In this document: positions 48,401 to 56,109 of the stretch, piece after piece
Numbering within the stretch: position 1 is the stretch's first letter
How the letters are laid out: the number at the start of each line of letters is the position of its first letter
Origin: Malurus cyaneus samueli
Lineage: Eukaryota; Chordata; Aves; Passeriformes; Maluridae
Direction: 5' to 3'
Assembly: GCA_009741485.1 (NCBI GenBank)
Contig: CM019216.1
Span: forward strand, 50,297,792 to 50,361,791
DNA: 64,000 nt
Translations under genes and position numbers: made by a program
The notes under the pieces: model-generated
What the model was told of the DNA's origin: nothing
What the model saw: only the letters and a program-made list of their open reading frames with translations
Databases searched by the model: none

Positions 48401-49831
48401 CAGACAAAATTTAAGCATGAATTTTGCTACGCCTGTGCAGCCAAATGCTGAGCCTCTGACGAGACTCCCAGGTTTTGTCACCTGGTCTGGAAAGAAGGGC
48501 TACAGTCCAGAGCAGCTGTGAGCAAGGTTGTCTCCTCCCTCCCCTGCCTTGCCTTTGCACAGCCCAGTTTCAGGCCAGCCCCTGCCCATTCAGCCCTATA
48601 AGCAGCATCCCACAGGAATACTCATGCGCAGAAGAGGTGCTGCACGAGGTGTGGGGCACACAAACGTGCTCGAGATGAGAACTCAGCTGTGCTGACCCAT
48701 TCAGGCTTCACCCCAGAGCCAACTGCAGTAACCCAGGGAACAAGGCTGTACATGAAACCAACGGGAACAGTGGAGCTGGGGGTGCAGAGCCTATAGGCAC
48801 AGCCACATCTGTGAGCTGCAGTAGGAGAAGAGGCTCATGCACTGCACAACAATGGGCTCTGCTGCTCTGGAGAAAGCCCTGTGGCTCCCTGGTCACAAGA
48901 GTTGGAAGCCTTGCTGCTTTCTGCGGGGGCCACGTTGTTATGCTCTTCAGAGCAGTGACATTTCAAAGTGCTCAGGGAGGCTGAAGTGCAAATCTCTTTG
49001 AAAGCTCATGGAGCACATTCTTCTTCCTCATGTGGAGGCCATACCAAAATGCCAAATTCACCGCTTTAATTTGCTGAAACTTGAGAGAAAAAAATTGCCC
49101 AGCTTTTGAGACCATGCCCAAAGGAGTGGCCCATAATTTATGCTTCTGAGAAACAAAAATAGTACAGCTGAACAATCACAATAGTTTCAAGTGTAGAAAG
49201 TTACTCACTATACTTAAACCAGTTAATCATTGGCTTGTCTTCTAAAGCATGAGGTTTCTATCCACAATAGCTACAATAACAAGCAACATACACAAAGAGC
49301 GAAAGGGTAAGTTAGTTCAACAGTAAACTGCAAATAAAGTTTCAATTGCTGTGACTGGCAAGTACAGGCATCTTTCTGATATTCTGCAAATCCCATTCAA
49401 AGGAAAACCAGCCTTTTATTCGTCTCTGATAAAACTCTCTTTCAGGGCGCTGCCTGCTTCTGGTGATATGCATCAGAGGCAACAGACTTTTCAAAGCAGA
49501 TGTTCAGGAAAGTGACCTCCTTTTTTGATCTGTGTTAGGTGGCTGCCAGGTGGGTGCCAACTCTTGAAATAAGACTTGAAGAAAAATCCCTAAATCAGCA
49601 AACTGATGAACATTCACAAAATAGATTTCGTTACCATCTGGCTCTTTCACTACAAGTGCTCGTTCCTCGTGATTATTTCCTCTGGTTTCATGGATGTTTT
49701 CAAGTTCTTTCCAGTAGTCATCCATAGACAGTTCATCCAAGGAATCCTGGGATCCTGAGCGGTCAAACGATGCTCCATCGGGGATCTTCTTGGAATGGTC
49801 ATGGTTCATCGTATACTGTCCAGACCGACGG
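13074..49831 (-). CDS. ARHGAP18: ARHGAP18, Rho GTPase-activating protein 18; spliced gene, exons 2-15, 5' partial
   Basis: Fourteen minus-strand exons (49635-49831, 47282-47517, 44494-44566, 38342-38511, 35510-35675, 32770-32861, 30484-30561, 27606-27765, 24919-25001, 23474-23680, 22542-22688, 16976-17100, 15754-15815, 13074-13165) join in one frame: 1,888 nt, 628 codons plus stop after a split first codon. The product follows human ARHGAP18 (663 aa, recalled) throughout, with an N-terminal [13 protein letters not shown] block, a RhoGAP domain at about residues 283-487 and a C-terminal WVIKSK. Catalytic features are present: arginine finger R328 (GLLRIPG), K367 and R371 ([14 protein letters not shown]), and N448 (MAPNLF). 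The family stimulates GTP hydrolysis by Rho GTPases; ARHGAP18 is reported to act on RhoA/RhoC in cell shape, spreading and migration. Residues are numbered from the first complete codon of exon 2. Exon 1 is missing. Identity is very secure; function is inferred from the family. Confidence 0.97.
13166..15753 (-). other. ARHGAP18 intron 14
   Basis: 2.6 kb between exons 14 and 15. A GC-richer patch lies at about 13790-14210 and gives several overlapping chance frames. No repeat family or extra exon recognised. Confidence 0.6.
15754..15815 (-). CDS. ARHGAP18: ARHGAP18 exon 14
   Basis: A small 62-nt exon with acceptor TTCTTACAG|TGGAAA and donor ATTG|GTAAGA. It completes a Ser codon, encodes [20 protein letters not shown] and starts a Gly codon. 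[12 protein letters not shown] matches the human EVFLYEIGGNIG segment. It is too short to be found by ORF length but is fixed by phase and homology. Confidence 0.96.
15816..16975 (-). other. ARHGAP18 intron 13
   Basis: 1.2 kb of AT-rich intron; nothing else recognised. Confidence 0.6.
16976..17100 (-). CDS. ARHGAP18: ARHGAP18 exon 13
   Basis: The acceptor is TTGCTTTGCAG|ACTGAT and the donor AAAAG|GTATAA. The 41 codons plus two bases encode [20 protein letters not shown] and [20 protein letters not shown], then K. The [17 protein letters not shown] block is nearly identical to human. It lies in the conserved C-terminal region shared by ARHGAP18, ARHGAP28 and ARHGAP40. Confidence 0.97.
17101..22541 (-). 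other. ARHGAP18 intron 12
   Basis: 5.4 kb. It contains an old 52-bp tandem duplication (20808-20910) and a small CA-rich patch near 21386-21400. No gene or clear retroelement seen. Confidence 0.6.
20808..20910. repeat. Ancient 52-bp tandem duplication
   Basis: Two diverged units with period 52: CCCCAG at 20816 and 20868, and TTACTCTCAAAGACC (20841-20855) against TTACTCTAAAAGACC (20893-20907). Confidence 0.7.
22542..22688 (-). CDS. ARHGAP18: ARHGAP18 exon 12 (basic coiled segment)
   Basis: A 147-nt exon (49 codons, phase 0 on both sides) with acceptor ATTTATCTAG|ATTCCG and donor AATGAT|GTAAGG. It encodes [20 protein letters not shown], then [20 protein letters not shown] and EKQEKTPND. The stretch is strongly basic and helical, just after the GAP domain, and could contact membrane or partners; that role is inference. 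Confidence 0.97.
22689..23473 (-). other. ARHGAP18 intron 11
   Basis: 785 bp of AT-rich intron; nothing else recognised. Confidence 0.6.
23474..23680 (-). CDS. ARHGAP18: ARHGAP18 exon 11 (end of RhoGAP domain)
   Basis: A 207-nt, 69-codon exon with acceptor CTTATTTCAG|GTACTG and donor TGGACA|GTAAGT. It contains [20 protein letters not shown] then [12 protein letters not shown], the hallmark Asn helix of RhoGAPs (N448). It continues with [20 protein letters not shown] and LWT. It ends in phase 0 and aligns along its length with human ARHGAP18. Confidence 0.98.
23681..24918 (-). other. ARHGAP18 intron 10
   Basis: 1.2 kb of AT-rich intron; nothing else recognised. Confidence 0.6.
24919..25001 (-). 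CDS. ARHGAP18: ARHGAP18 exon 10 (RhoGAP)
   Basis: The acceptor is TACTGGCAG|ATCTCC and the donor CTGAAG|GTCAGA. The exon adds two bases of Asn and 27 codons: [20 protein letters not shown] and ANRDTLK. This is the helix typical of RhoGAP domains before the MAPNL helix. The donor is weaker than the others (C at +3), but the phase with exon 11 is exact. Confidence 0.97.
25424..25506. promoter_or_regulatory. Intronic CpG-dense patch
   Basis: Eight CpGs in about 83 bp (GGCGGG, AACGGCGAAG, GCGCGG, ACGCGT) inside CpG-poor intron 9. It could be a small regulatory element or relatively recent insertion sequence. No coding meaning seen. Confidence 0.35.
26839..26976 (+). mobile_element. tRNA-Ile-derived SINE with CR1-like tail (TguSINE1 type)
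   Basis: The head resembles tRNA-Ile: AGCTCAGCTGGTTGGAGC (A box) and GCTAATAGTGCCAAGGTTGA, with GGTTTGATCCT (B box) at 26890-26900. The tail TTGGACTTGATGGTCCTTGT then GGTCCCTTCCAACTCAGAAT copies the CR1 3' end. This chimera lets CR1 enzymes mobilise a Pol III transcript. Such SINEs are known from passerines, which supports the host assignment. It is not a functional tRNA gene, because the acceptor stem and 3' half are lost. Confidence 0.85.
27606..27765 (-). CDS. ARHGAP18: ARHGAP18 exon 9 (RhoGAP core)
   Basis: The acceptor is TGCCTTTCAG|GGTCTT and the donor CAGA|GTGAGT. The 53 codons encode [17 protein letters not shown], then [20 protein letters not shown] and [28 protein letters not shown] holds the conserved Lys and Arg of RhoGAP domains (K367, R371). 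It is nearly identical to human ARHGAP18. The last base starts the split Asn codon completed by exon 10. Confidence 0.98.
27766..30483 (-). other. ARHGAP18 intron 8
   Basis: 2.7 kb with a CpG-dense patch at 29941-30005 and otherwise ordinary AT-rich intron. The 86-codon minus frame over the patch (29753-30013) has no recognised product. Confidence 0.6.
29941..30005. promoter_or_regulatory. Intronic CpG-dense patch
   Basis: Nine CpGs in 65 bp (CGAGCGCT, CTCGCC, GTCGCAGCGC, ACGCGC) about 480 bp downstream of exon 8 in gene orientation. It stands out sharply from its surroundings. Function unknown; a regulatory element or insertion remnant is possible. Confidence 0.35.
30484..30561 (-). CDS. 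ARHGAP18: ARHGAP18 exon 8 (arginine-finger exon)
   Basis: A 78-nt exon of exactly 26 codons, phase 0 on both sides, with acceptor GTTTGACAG|CTGATT and donor AAG|GTAAAA. It encodes [20 protein letters not shown] then VATRVK. GLLRIPG is the arginine-finger motif (R328), which in RhoGAPs inserts into the GTPase active site. Skipping this exon would keep the frame but remove the finger, giving a predictable catalytically dead isoform; I see no evidence that this happens. Confidence 0.97.
30562..32769 (-). other. ARHGAP18 intron 7
   Basis: 2.2 kb; a slightly GC-richer stretch at about 31430-31640, no recognised feature. Confidence 0.6.
32770..32861 (-). CDS. ARHGAP18: ARHGAP18 exon 7 (start of RhoGAP domain)
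   Basis: The acceptor is ATTCTTCAG|ACTCTGG and the donor AAAAG|GTAAAT. It encodes (D)[16 protein letters not shown] and [14 protein letters not shown]. The FGVPL motif is the usual first strand of RhoGAP domains, and the IPLIFQK helix leads into the catalytic loop carried by exon 8. Length is 92 nt (2 + 30 codons). Confidence 0.97.
32862..35509 (-). other. ARHGAP18 intron 6
   Basis: 2.6 kb of AT-rich intron with a CR1 fragment at its upstream end (35061-35145). Confidence 0.6.
35061..35145 (-). mobile_element. CR1 3'-end fragment, reverse orientation
   Basis: AACAGAATAATTTAGATTGA followed by AAAGACCTTTAAGATTTTTT and AGTCCAACAG corresponds to the inverted CR1 end (ACAGAATCATTTAGGTTGGAAAAGACCTTTAAGATCAT-like). 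A 9-bp perfect inverted repeat, AAGGTCTTT/AAAGACCTT (35080-35099), sits inside it. Confidence 0.7.
35510..35675 (-). CDS. ARHGAP18: ARHGAP18 exon 6 (pre-RhoGAP helix region)
   Basis: The acceptor is CTGCTTTTAG|AATTTC and the donor AAAG|GTAAGT. The 55 codons encode [20 protein letters not shown], then [17 protein letters not shown] and [13 protein letters not shown]. The last base begins a split Asp codon. The segment lies directly before the RhoGAP domain and is highly conserved with human ARHGAP18. Confidence 0.97.
35866..35990 (-). mobile_element. CR1 fragment, reverse orientation
   Basis: TCTGGAGGTCATCTAATTCA, GCTGCTCAAAGCAAGGCTAA and TCTGATCAGGTTGCTTATTG follow the inverted CR1 3' UTR in order. 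It is diverged, so it is an older insertion. Confidence 0.72.
36400..36447. repeat. 21-bp near-perfect hairpin (inverted repeat)
   Basis: Arms at 36400-36420 and 36427-36447 are reverse complements at 20 of 21 positions around a 6-nt loop. In an ARHGAP18-sense (minus) transcript the odd pair becomes a U-G wobble, so the stem would be fully paired. A further GGGTGAGGGA at about 36369-36378 could pair with the left arm as an alternative fold. The stem is purine/pyrimidine-asymmetric and is not a known repeat to me. Confidence 0.85.
37325..37749 (+). mobile_element. Solo-LTR-like endogenous retrovirus element
   Basis: It has an 8-bp terminal inverted repeat, TGTGTGAG (37325-37332) and CTCACACA (37742-37749), a TATA box TATATAAA at 37556-37563, AATAAA at 37661-37666, and a GC-rich end (37705-37745). 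TATA to poly(A) signal is about 105 bp, as expected for U3-R. It is about 425 bp with no internal genes, so it is a solo LTR or fragment. Family not identified. The left edge may instead be 37297, where a flanking direct repeat CAAATCC also occurs at the right end. Confidence 0.75.
37556..37563 (+). promoter_or_regulatory. TATA box of the solo-LTR-like element
   Basis: TATATAAA in an LTR context, on the strand opposite ARHGAP18. It could still drive an antisense transcript; no evidence of activity. Confidence 0.6.
38342..38511 (-). CDS. ARHGAP18: ARHGAP18 exon 5 (linker)
   Basis: The acceptor is TTCACCACAG|GTCC and the donor CCCG|GTAGGT. The exon holds two bases of a split Gly codon and 56 codons. 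The recognisable core is [21 protein letters not shown], matching the human ETDINLEVSFAEQ segment; the rest is polar and low in conservation. A 77-bp tandem duplication starts 172 bp upstream of this exon in intron 4. Confidence 0.95.
38684..38837. repeat. 77-bp tandem duplication
   Basis: Unit 1 is 38684-38760 and unit 2 is 38761-38837. Both start ACTGAAAAGGGTTCAGCTTT and end CTCTCCTATTTACCTAT, with five mismatches in 77 positions and no gaps. It lies 172 bp upstream of exon 5 in gene orientation. Confidence 0.97.
39564..40110 (-). mobile_element. CR1 LINE, 5'-truncated, reverse orientation
   Basis: It starts with the inverted tail TCACAGAATCATTTTGGTTG and continues AAAGACGTTTGAGATCATGG, CCTCCAGGGACTCCACAATC, TCCAACCTAAACCTCTCCTG, and CTCTGTTATCCTCCTCTGGA near the 5' side. 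It is well preserved, hence a comparatively young CR1. A second ACAGAATCACAGAA at about 39519-39532 may be part of the tail region. Confidence 0.94.
44494..44566 (-). CDS. ARHGAP18: ARHGAP18 exon 4 (variable linker)
   Basis: A short 73-nt exon with acceptor TTTCTTAG|GTCTGTG and donor AAAG|GTAATG. It encodes [20 protein letters not shown] followed by DGTK, a polar, probably disordered linker. It aligns loosely with the human segment GTESQSLRTNENK. The entry and exit phases (0 in, 1 base out) fit both neighbours, which supports the exon despite weak conservation. Confidence 0.88.
44567..47281 (-). other. ARHGAP18 intron 3
   Basis: 2.7 kb with a T homopolymer at 45404-45430, an (AC)n patch near 46800 and a (CAAA)n patch near 46925. 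No recognised transposon. Confidence 0.6.
45404..45430. repeat. T homopolymer run
   Basis: About 27 uninterrupted T bases in intron 3. Length is likely polymorphic or imprecise in the assembly. Confidence 0.95.
47282..47517 (-). CDS. ARHGAP18: ARHGAP18 exon 3
   Basis: The acceptor is TTGCTCAG|AGGGAG and the donor AAA|GTGAGT. The split codon G|AG gives Glu, restoring [12 protein letters not shown] as in human. The 78 full codons include [34 protein letters not shown] and QIPDVRDIF. This is one of the best conserved non-GAP stretches and looks alpha-helical around the [11 protein letters not shown] segment. The exon ends in phase 0. Confidence 0.97.
47518..49634 (-). other. ARHGAP18 intron 2
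   Basis: 2.1 kb with a GC-richer stretch at about 48500-48940; nothing recognised. Confidence 0.6.
49635..49831 (-). CDS. ARHGAP18: ARHGAP18 exon 2 (N-terminal region)
   Basis: The acceptor reads GCTTACAG|CCGTCGG and the donor GATG|GTAACG. The 197 nt start with the last base of a split codon (expected AG|C, Ser), carry 65 codons and leave one base for the next exon. The product includes SGQYTMNH and the conserved block [20 protein letters not shown], and ends VVKEPD. No domain is known here; the acidic serine-rich block is a family signature. The entry phase shows that an upstream exon must supply two bases. Confidence 0.96.
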
Positions 49832-49946
49832 CTGTAAGCATAAATCAAAAAGGAATTCTTGGTTAGCATAATAGATACAGGATGTATTAATATGTGTGAA
49901 GGCAGCATGAATTGTGTCAAAGTATCAAAGCAAACCACTGTCAACA

Positions 49947-50079
49947 AGCAAACCAAGATATTAAAAATTACTTTTAATATCTGAAATATATTTTCAATTT
50001 AGTGTTTCTGCTATATGTATATCCCAATGTAAAACAGCATGGGAATCAGTCTTAAGAAAAGGAAATAATGAATCCAAGT
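49947..50079. repeat. Ancient direct duplication, copy A
   Basis: Matches 50335-50466 over about 130 bp with substitutions and small gaps. Shared phrases include ATATTAAAAATTA, TTTCTGCTATAT, AACAGCA and TCAGTCTTA followed by AAATAATGA. Confidence 0.75.
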
Positions 50080-50334
50080 TCTAGTAAGCCTCATTAACAA
50101 ACCATTCAACTCTCAACAGTCAGGTCCATTCATGGCATCTGTCTTCCTATCATCACCACTTAAAGAATTTTTCAAAAGTGCATTTCCGCCTGAGTAAATT
50201 CTCACACCTTGACAATACAATTACTGCTTCCATTTGCTATTCTGATTTTATTTATTAATATTTACTCTGGTATCTATGACCTTAATTACAGCTGGAAAAG
50301 GACAACATAGAATTACTGCAGTTATAGTTTGTGA

Positions 50335-50466
50335 AGTAAACCAAAATATTAAAAATTATTATTACTATCTGGCATATAATTTAAATTTAATATTTCTGCT
50401 ATATTTATCTTCCAATATGGAACAGCACAAGAGTCAGTCTTAAAAAAGAAATAATGAGTCCAAATG
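50335..50466. repeat. Ancient direct duplication, copy B
   Basis: Partner of 49947-50079, same orientation, offset about 388 bp. The DNA between the copies is not obviously duplicated. Either a local segmental duplication or two insertions of an unrecognised old repeat. Confidence 0.75.
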
Positions 50467-51550
50467 TGTAATAAAGACCATAGAAACTACTTCTTGTATC
50501 TTGCTGCCTCTTTGACTGAAAGCTTACAATTTTTATAGTTTGATGTTACTGGTTTTTGGTTCACCCTGCTGAATGAATACTGCTAAGGCTACCACAAGGG
50601 ATCTTTCACTTTCATCAAGTGTAGCTGCAGCTACTAAAGAGAAACCTGCAAGCTGAAACCTCTAGGTCTCATCTTGACCTCATTAAGTCACTTGCAAAAA
50701 TGACCACTGACCTAGTAAAGAATTCAGCTTAAAAAGGACAAAGGTTGTAATGATGTCATTGATGTCACCCACACAATCAAATATACCAAATCGAAAGCCA
50801 GAAGCTGATTCAGAGTATCGGTTGATTACATGAGTAGCAGCAACCTGATTTAACCTCAGAGTTATTCCTACTTTGGAGGAGGTAAGATTGGACATGATGA
50901 TCTTCAGTGACCTTTTTCCAAACTAAGTCACTCTACTACTGTAATAGTATATCCAAATTCTTCCTTATATTAAAAAATAGCAATTTCTTTGTATTTTGGG
51001 ATGAGATTCAGAGTCCCATATGTCTGAATTTGTCTCCATATTCTAAAAAAGAAGACATGATTTGGGGTTAAGTAATAAACAGCACTTACTCCTAGAGAAA
51101 AAACAGATCAAAGAACAAGCATTGTGGATTTATCACAATGTAAACACAGTAAATTAAATCCTACCTTCCTATCTAGCTGACTTGGCAAGTTTACGTAGTA
51201 TTAAAATGGAAGTCTCTTGTCCTTACGTTTTATCTCAGGACAACTGATGCTTGTTGGCTGCCCCTAGGTAAAAAAGCCATGCCTTTCTCTATGAAGATAA
51301 GCTCCTTTTGTGTCCAAGGCACAAATCCTTTCACACCATACATGCTTGATGCTCTGATAAGAAATACAAACCATATGGACTTTGCCTTTCAAAGTAAAGC
51401 ACCTTATGGAAGGACTATGAGTTTCTATCTGCCCTGTCCCTTGGCTCCAAGTGCAAGTTAATAAATGACAATTAATCACCATGCTAATATGCTCCTCAAC
51501 ACCATTGCTTAACCCGCCCTTTCTTGAAAGCCCACGGAAAAAACCAAACC

Positions 51551-51592
51551 ATTAAGGGTTTAGTTTATGTTATTAAGGGTTTAGTTCATGCT
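51551..51592. repeat. 21-bp tandem repeat, two units
   Basis: ATTAAGGGTTTAGTTTATGT plus T, then a second unit differing by T to C at 'GTTCATG' and at the end. Confidence 0.9.
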
Positions 51593-54500
51593 TAGTTTTT
51601 GCATCAATGGTAATAATGCCATCATGCTAGCAGTGCATGTTACTCAATAAACACAACTTTTCTGTGTAGCTACCTCAGCTCTTAAACTTCTCCCAGCAGG
51701 CATGTCCCATGTGTGACCTGTGCTATTTGTGAATTCAGCACTAATCACTGCAGAAAGGTGTTCATGGGGACAGAAATGTCCCCAGCAGGCAACCTGGGTG
51801 CTGAGTGTGGTCAAAGCAGGTCAGACTCCCCAGCTCTTGGCCAGCCTTCCCTCCTCCTTCAGCTGGAGGTGCTCAGAGCAGACTGGGTCTCTCCCACAAA
51901 CATTCTGGACGCTTGAACCAGTGCCTAAAGGAGGTCAGACTTCAGTTTATTGTCACTCAGTTTTACCCTGTGGAGCTGCTCAGCAGCTCTTGGGTGGCCT
52001 CTTACCTTTGGAACAACCTGCTCTCACTGATCCACCTCAGCTGAAATTTAACAACCACTGCACACCATGAAAAAACAAAACTAACTGACTGAATACATTA
52101 CAAATGTGCACTTTGAGGGGCTCTGGCAGGCTGAGGTGGGATAGGCTCCACCATGCCATGGCTCCATGCCACACTGACAGGGCAGAGCTCCTCCAATCCT
52201 TCTACGCTAGCCAGGCTTTAACCTTCCCCAGAGCAGTCTGTGTTTCTGAGAAGAGAAGGCCGTGTCCTGAAATGCATGGCTGACACAGCACAGAGCACTC
52301 AAGGCCATTTTCAGGGTCCTGTGAACATTTGCTGTACATTACAAACACTCCATTAACTCTCAGAGACAGCACCCTGCCCTTCCGTCTCTGGTCACAGGGC
52401 TGCTCTGCTTGACCAAGTGTAAGCAGCTTTTCTTGTAAAGCTCCTCCTGGCCTGACCTTTCCACCCTCACCAACAAACCCATACAGCAACTCCTAATTTT
52501 GAGCAGGCAGTTCTGTCATGTCTCGTTGTGAAAGTCCTCCAAGACAGAAAGACATCAATGACCAGGGGATCCTGACAAGAAATATTCATACAGAAATCTC
52601 ACTACTCTGCTGTGAATCTTTGAATCTCTCCTTCAACATCTGTGTTGCTTTAGGCCCATTCCTGGCTGCCAGCCTCAGCCCCAGCCCCAGAAATGCTTGG
52701 GCTCCTGATGAGCCAAATGCCACACCACTCCCATTGCACCCAATGATTCCTTGCATTCCCTTACTACACTCAATCAACTCCCTCCTCTAGTTTCTGTTCA
52801 GACTGCAAACTCTTTCAAAGCCATCTGCCTTTGTCCATAGCCACAGTTCACATTTCTGTGGACTAGGACAGAGAGAGGCTCAGGCTCAGAGAGAACAACT
52901 GCTAAAGCTCCAGCTGACAGAGCAGATCGGATCTTTTTTTTTTTTTTCACTTCACTTGGTTCAAGGTTTCTTAGCTTACATACTCCACCAGAGAAAGTGC
53001 AGCAATACTTGGTGCATGATCTGCACAGCAGTGGCTCCAGGCATCTTCATTTCCATCTCTGTCTCTCATATGAGCCTCTCCCAGTCTACAATAAAGCACT
53101 AACAAGACCTTTTGAGGATAATGAGGACAGTCTTCGTACCACAGGCTTGGTGTAGATGAGAAAGAAAAAGAATTTTAAAATTTCATATGATACGGAAAAA
53201 TAGGCTGCCAATTAAGATTTTTATTTTTGGATATCTGTAGACAAGAACAAGAACACAGATTTTCTGCTGTGACCTTCCATTAAATTCAATCCTTCTCCAA
53301 ACTTAAATTTAGTAAGCACTTGCGTATAATACAATAGAAAAGCACAGGTGGAAACATGTTAAGGCCAAGAACAACAGAGGGGAAAACAACAAGGGGAAAA
53401 GCAATCAGTCTTAATAATAGTATTACAAGGAATCTGAGAGATTTTTAAAAAATAATTAATCCCACAATTATAGATTCATTTAAAATTATTTTTTAAGTTT
53501 TTCAGATGGCCCATCTTACGAAGTTTGAAACCTTGTAGAAGACTGCTTTCCAAAAAAACTATCAGTTGGAAAAAAAAAAAGAGCTATTACTGCAGTTGCA
53601 GAAAATAGGTTACTTCACCAGTACATTGTTGTTTTCAGGTGTCCAGTTTATCTATTTGGAATTTTTAAAACGCAGTTGCTTTTCACAAGTATCTTAAAGG
53701 AGATATCTTTCTTCCCCCTAGAAAATGTACAGTACTGCTAACAAACACTTGAAGTAATTTTCAAGCAGTTCAGATGACTAAATGGCAAGCTTACCCACCA
53801 GCAGTTTCTTTACCCCCAGAAAACTCTCATTTCCATTAAGGTCTTCACTAACAACACGCTCAAACCCCATTAAAATCTTATTAACATCTATTTTCACCCA
53901 CTTGTAAATAGTTTGCTCTTCAAATAGCTTTACAGGGAGCAGTGCAATATTCTCATTTCCAAATGGCACAGCCACTTCTGACCTCTGATACTCAGGCACT
54001 GCCCTTTGCAGCCGATGAGATTTTTTTTGCCTTTTTATCTCAGTACAAAACAGAGCCCCCAGGCATAAAATCATTCTTCAATATAGTTGTTGCAGTGTCT
54101 TACCACACAAGAAGATTTAATCTTCTTGTCCCACCCACCAGAGATGCACTATTTTATCGGAAACATCAAGGATGCAGGAATGCACTCCTGCTCTTCCAGA
54201 AGGGAGCCATTAAAAACAATACTTGTAATGAACATCATTCATTATATTTACAAGGAAAGAAACCAGATTTGGGTTATTTTACTATGTACTTAAGGGAGAA
54301 GAATTGTACGCAAATGTTTTCTTCAGAGCCTTTCCTTTTGTGACCAACTGTGTGTCCTTTCTCAGCCTTTAAGAAAATGCAATTCCTTACATGAATCACT
54401 GATTTATACACTGATTTATATACATATATAATAAAAATGTGCTTTTTTCCCTGGTTCTGTCAACCTGATTTCGACTTCATCAGCCATTTTTAAGAAGTTG

Positions 54501-55621
54501 TCTTCATTGTTTATCTTCTTCCCTGTGAAAACTATATCTTCTGTTTGTCCCACTGCCTTTTTAGCCATTCATAACTGATATTTGTCATGTGTAAACTACA
54601 ACAGCTAGATATGAATCAGTTAGTAATGTTTGTTTCCACTGGCATTTCAGATACAGACACTTTGCAGAAAGCTAATTTTTTCCTTAATCCCATTTTTTCC
54701 TCACTTAAAAATGAGGTCTGTGTTGTGCTCTAAAACAGTGAATGATGGGGGAAAATATAATCTTTGTCATTTTTGTAGAGCTAACCACTAGTTTTGCATC
54801 TGAATATAATCTTTCTACATCACAAAAATGTAAGTGTATAGGCACCATAACTCTATGGTATTCTTATATACTATATGTGTGTGTATGCATGTGTTAGATG
54901 TGTAAATATACTGAAAGGCAGAAATACTAAATGCAAGAATACTCACAGTCACCAAAAGTAGGAATATGAATGTACTTTTATGTTGAACCAAAAATAAAAA
55001 ATTAATGCTGCTAAAGGAGATGTGCAGTTCCTCTAACAGGATTATTGCAGGAATGCTCACTGACTCTAGGAAAGGACAAAGTCCAGCTACTAAATACAGT
55101 ATGAGCATGAAGTAAAAAGACACCAGTTTCTACAATCGGTTATTTCTTCTAGGAAAAAAATGGCAATAATGGATGAAATACAAGTGAAAGGGAGGAGAGG
55201 GAAACATGTTTTGCAGCATAAAATTAGGGAATTTCTGTACAGGGGGTCCTTTTCTCTGCTTGCTTTTGCCATATTTTGGAATTCAAAATTCAGACCTGGA
55301 TCTTTCCTGAATAAAAACTTTCACACCTATAAAGAGTGTCATGAGGGTAACAAGAGAAAAGGCCATCAACTTAATTACTGGGTCTAATCTCAATCTGGAT
55401 TCAACTCTTTGGGATTAAACAAATATGGTCCTTTTCCACACCTGCCAAACAAAACTTATCAAGAGTTTTAAACACTGTCTTTAACTCACTGTTCTACAAG
55501 ACTAAGAGTTTCCAAAACACTTGTTTTTATCAGCCAATTTCCAATATTGATAACACTAAAGAACATTGCATTACTAAGTGTGCTAAGTTTGGGGTAGATA
55601 ATTTTCTTCATGATGGCAAGG

Positions 55622-56109
55622 ATGGGGCTGTGTTGAATTTGTGCTGAACACACGCTCATAATAGACAGGGTTTTGTCATTGCTATTTTGTTATTGCTATT
55701 TTGTTAAGGCCTCTTCTGCTTTTTGTACTGTTGCACTGGCAAGGGATGATAGTGTGGATGGGAAATTGGGAAGAGACACAACCGGGACAGCAGACTCAAA
55801 CTAACCAAAGGGGTATTACAGACCAAATGACATCATGCTCAGTATATAAAGTAGAGGCAGGAAGGAGAAAGGGGGGGGACATTTGGAGTGATGGAGTTTG
55901 TTTTCTCAAGTAACCATTACATGTGCACACCTGCCTGGCCATGGGACACAGGGATTTGTGTGCACAGCTTTTGACTCCCCATTGAACCGTCTCTATCTCA
56001 ATGAGTTCTCCAGCTTTTACCCTTCTGATTCTCTCCCCAGTCCCATTTGTGGGGAACAGAGCAAGTGGCTGAGTGGTGCTTGATTGCTGGCTGGGCTTAA
56101 ACTTCAACA
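55622..56109 (+). mobile_element. ERVL-type solo LTR (avian family)
   Basis: Ordered phrases of a widespread avian ERVL LTR, recalled: GGGAAGAGACACAACCGGGA, CCAAAGGGGTATTACAGACC, ATGACATCATGCTCAGTATA, then TATATAAA (55843-55850). Downstream are TTTACCCTTCTGATTCTCTC and a 3' end CTGGCTGGGCTTAAACTTCA followed by ACA. The 5' edge is diverged and approximate. A 14-bp tandem unit ATTGCTATTTTGTT x2 (55678-55705) sits in U3. No internal retroviral genes flank it. Confidence 0.82.

Noticed and set aside
53778..54074. 98-codon minus-strand frame ending at a good donor (GG|GTAAGC), a possible upstream ARHGAP18 exon
   Set aside because: It would leave one base over, while exon 2 requires two, so it cannot be spliced to exon 2 in frame. 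The upstream side lacks a convincing acceptor, and the product is unlike ARHGAP18 exon 1.
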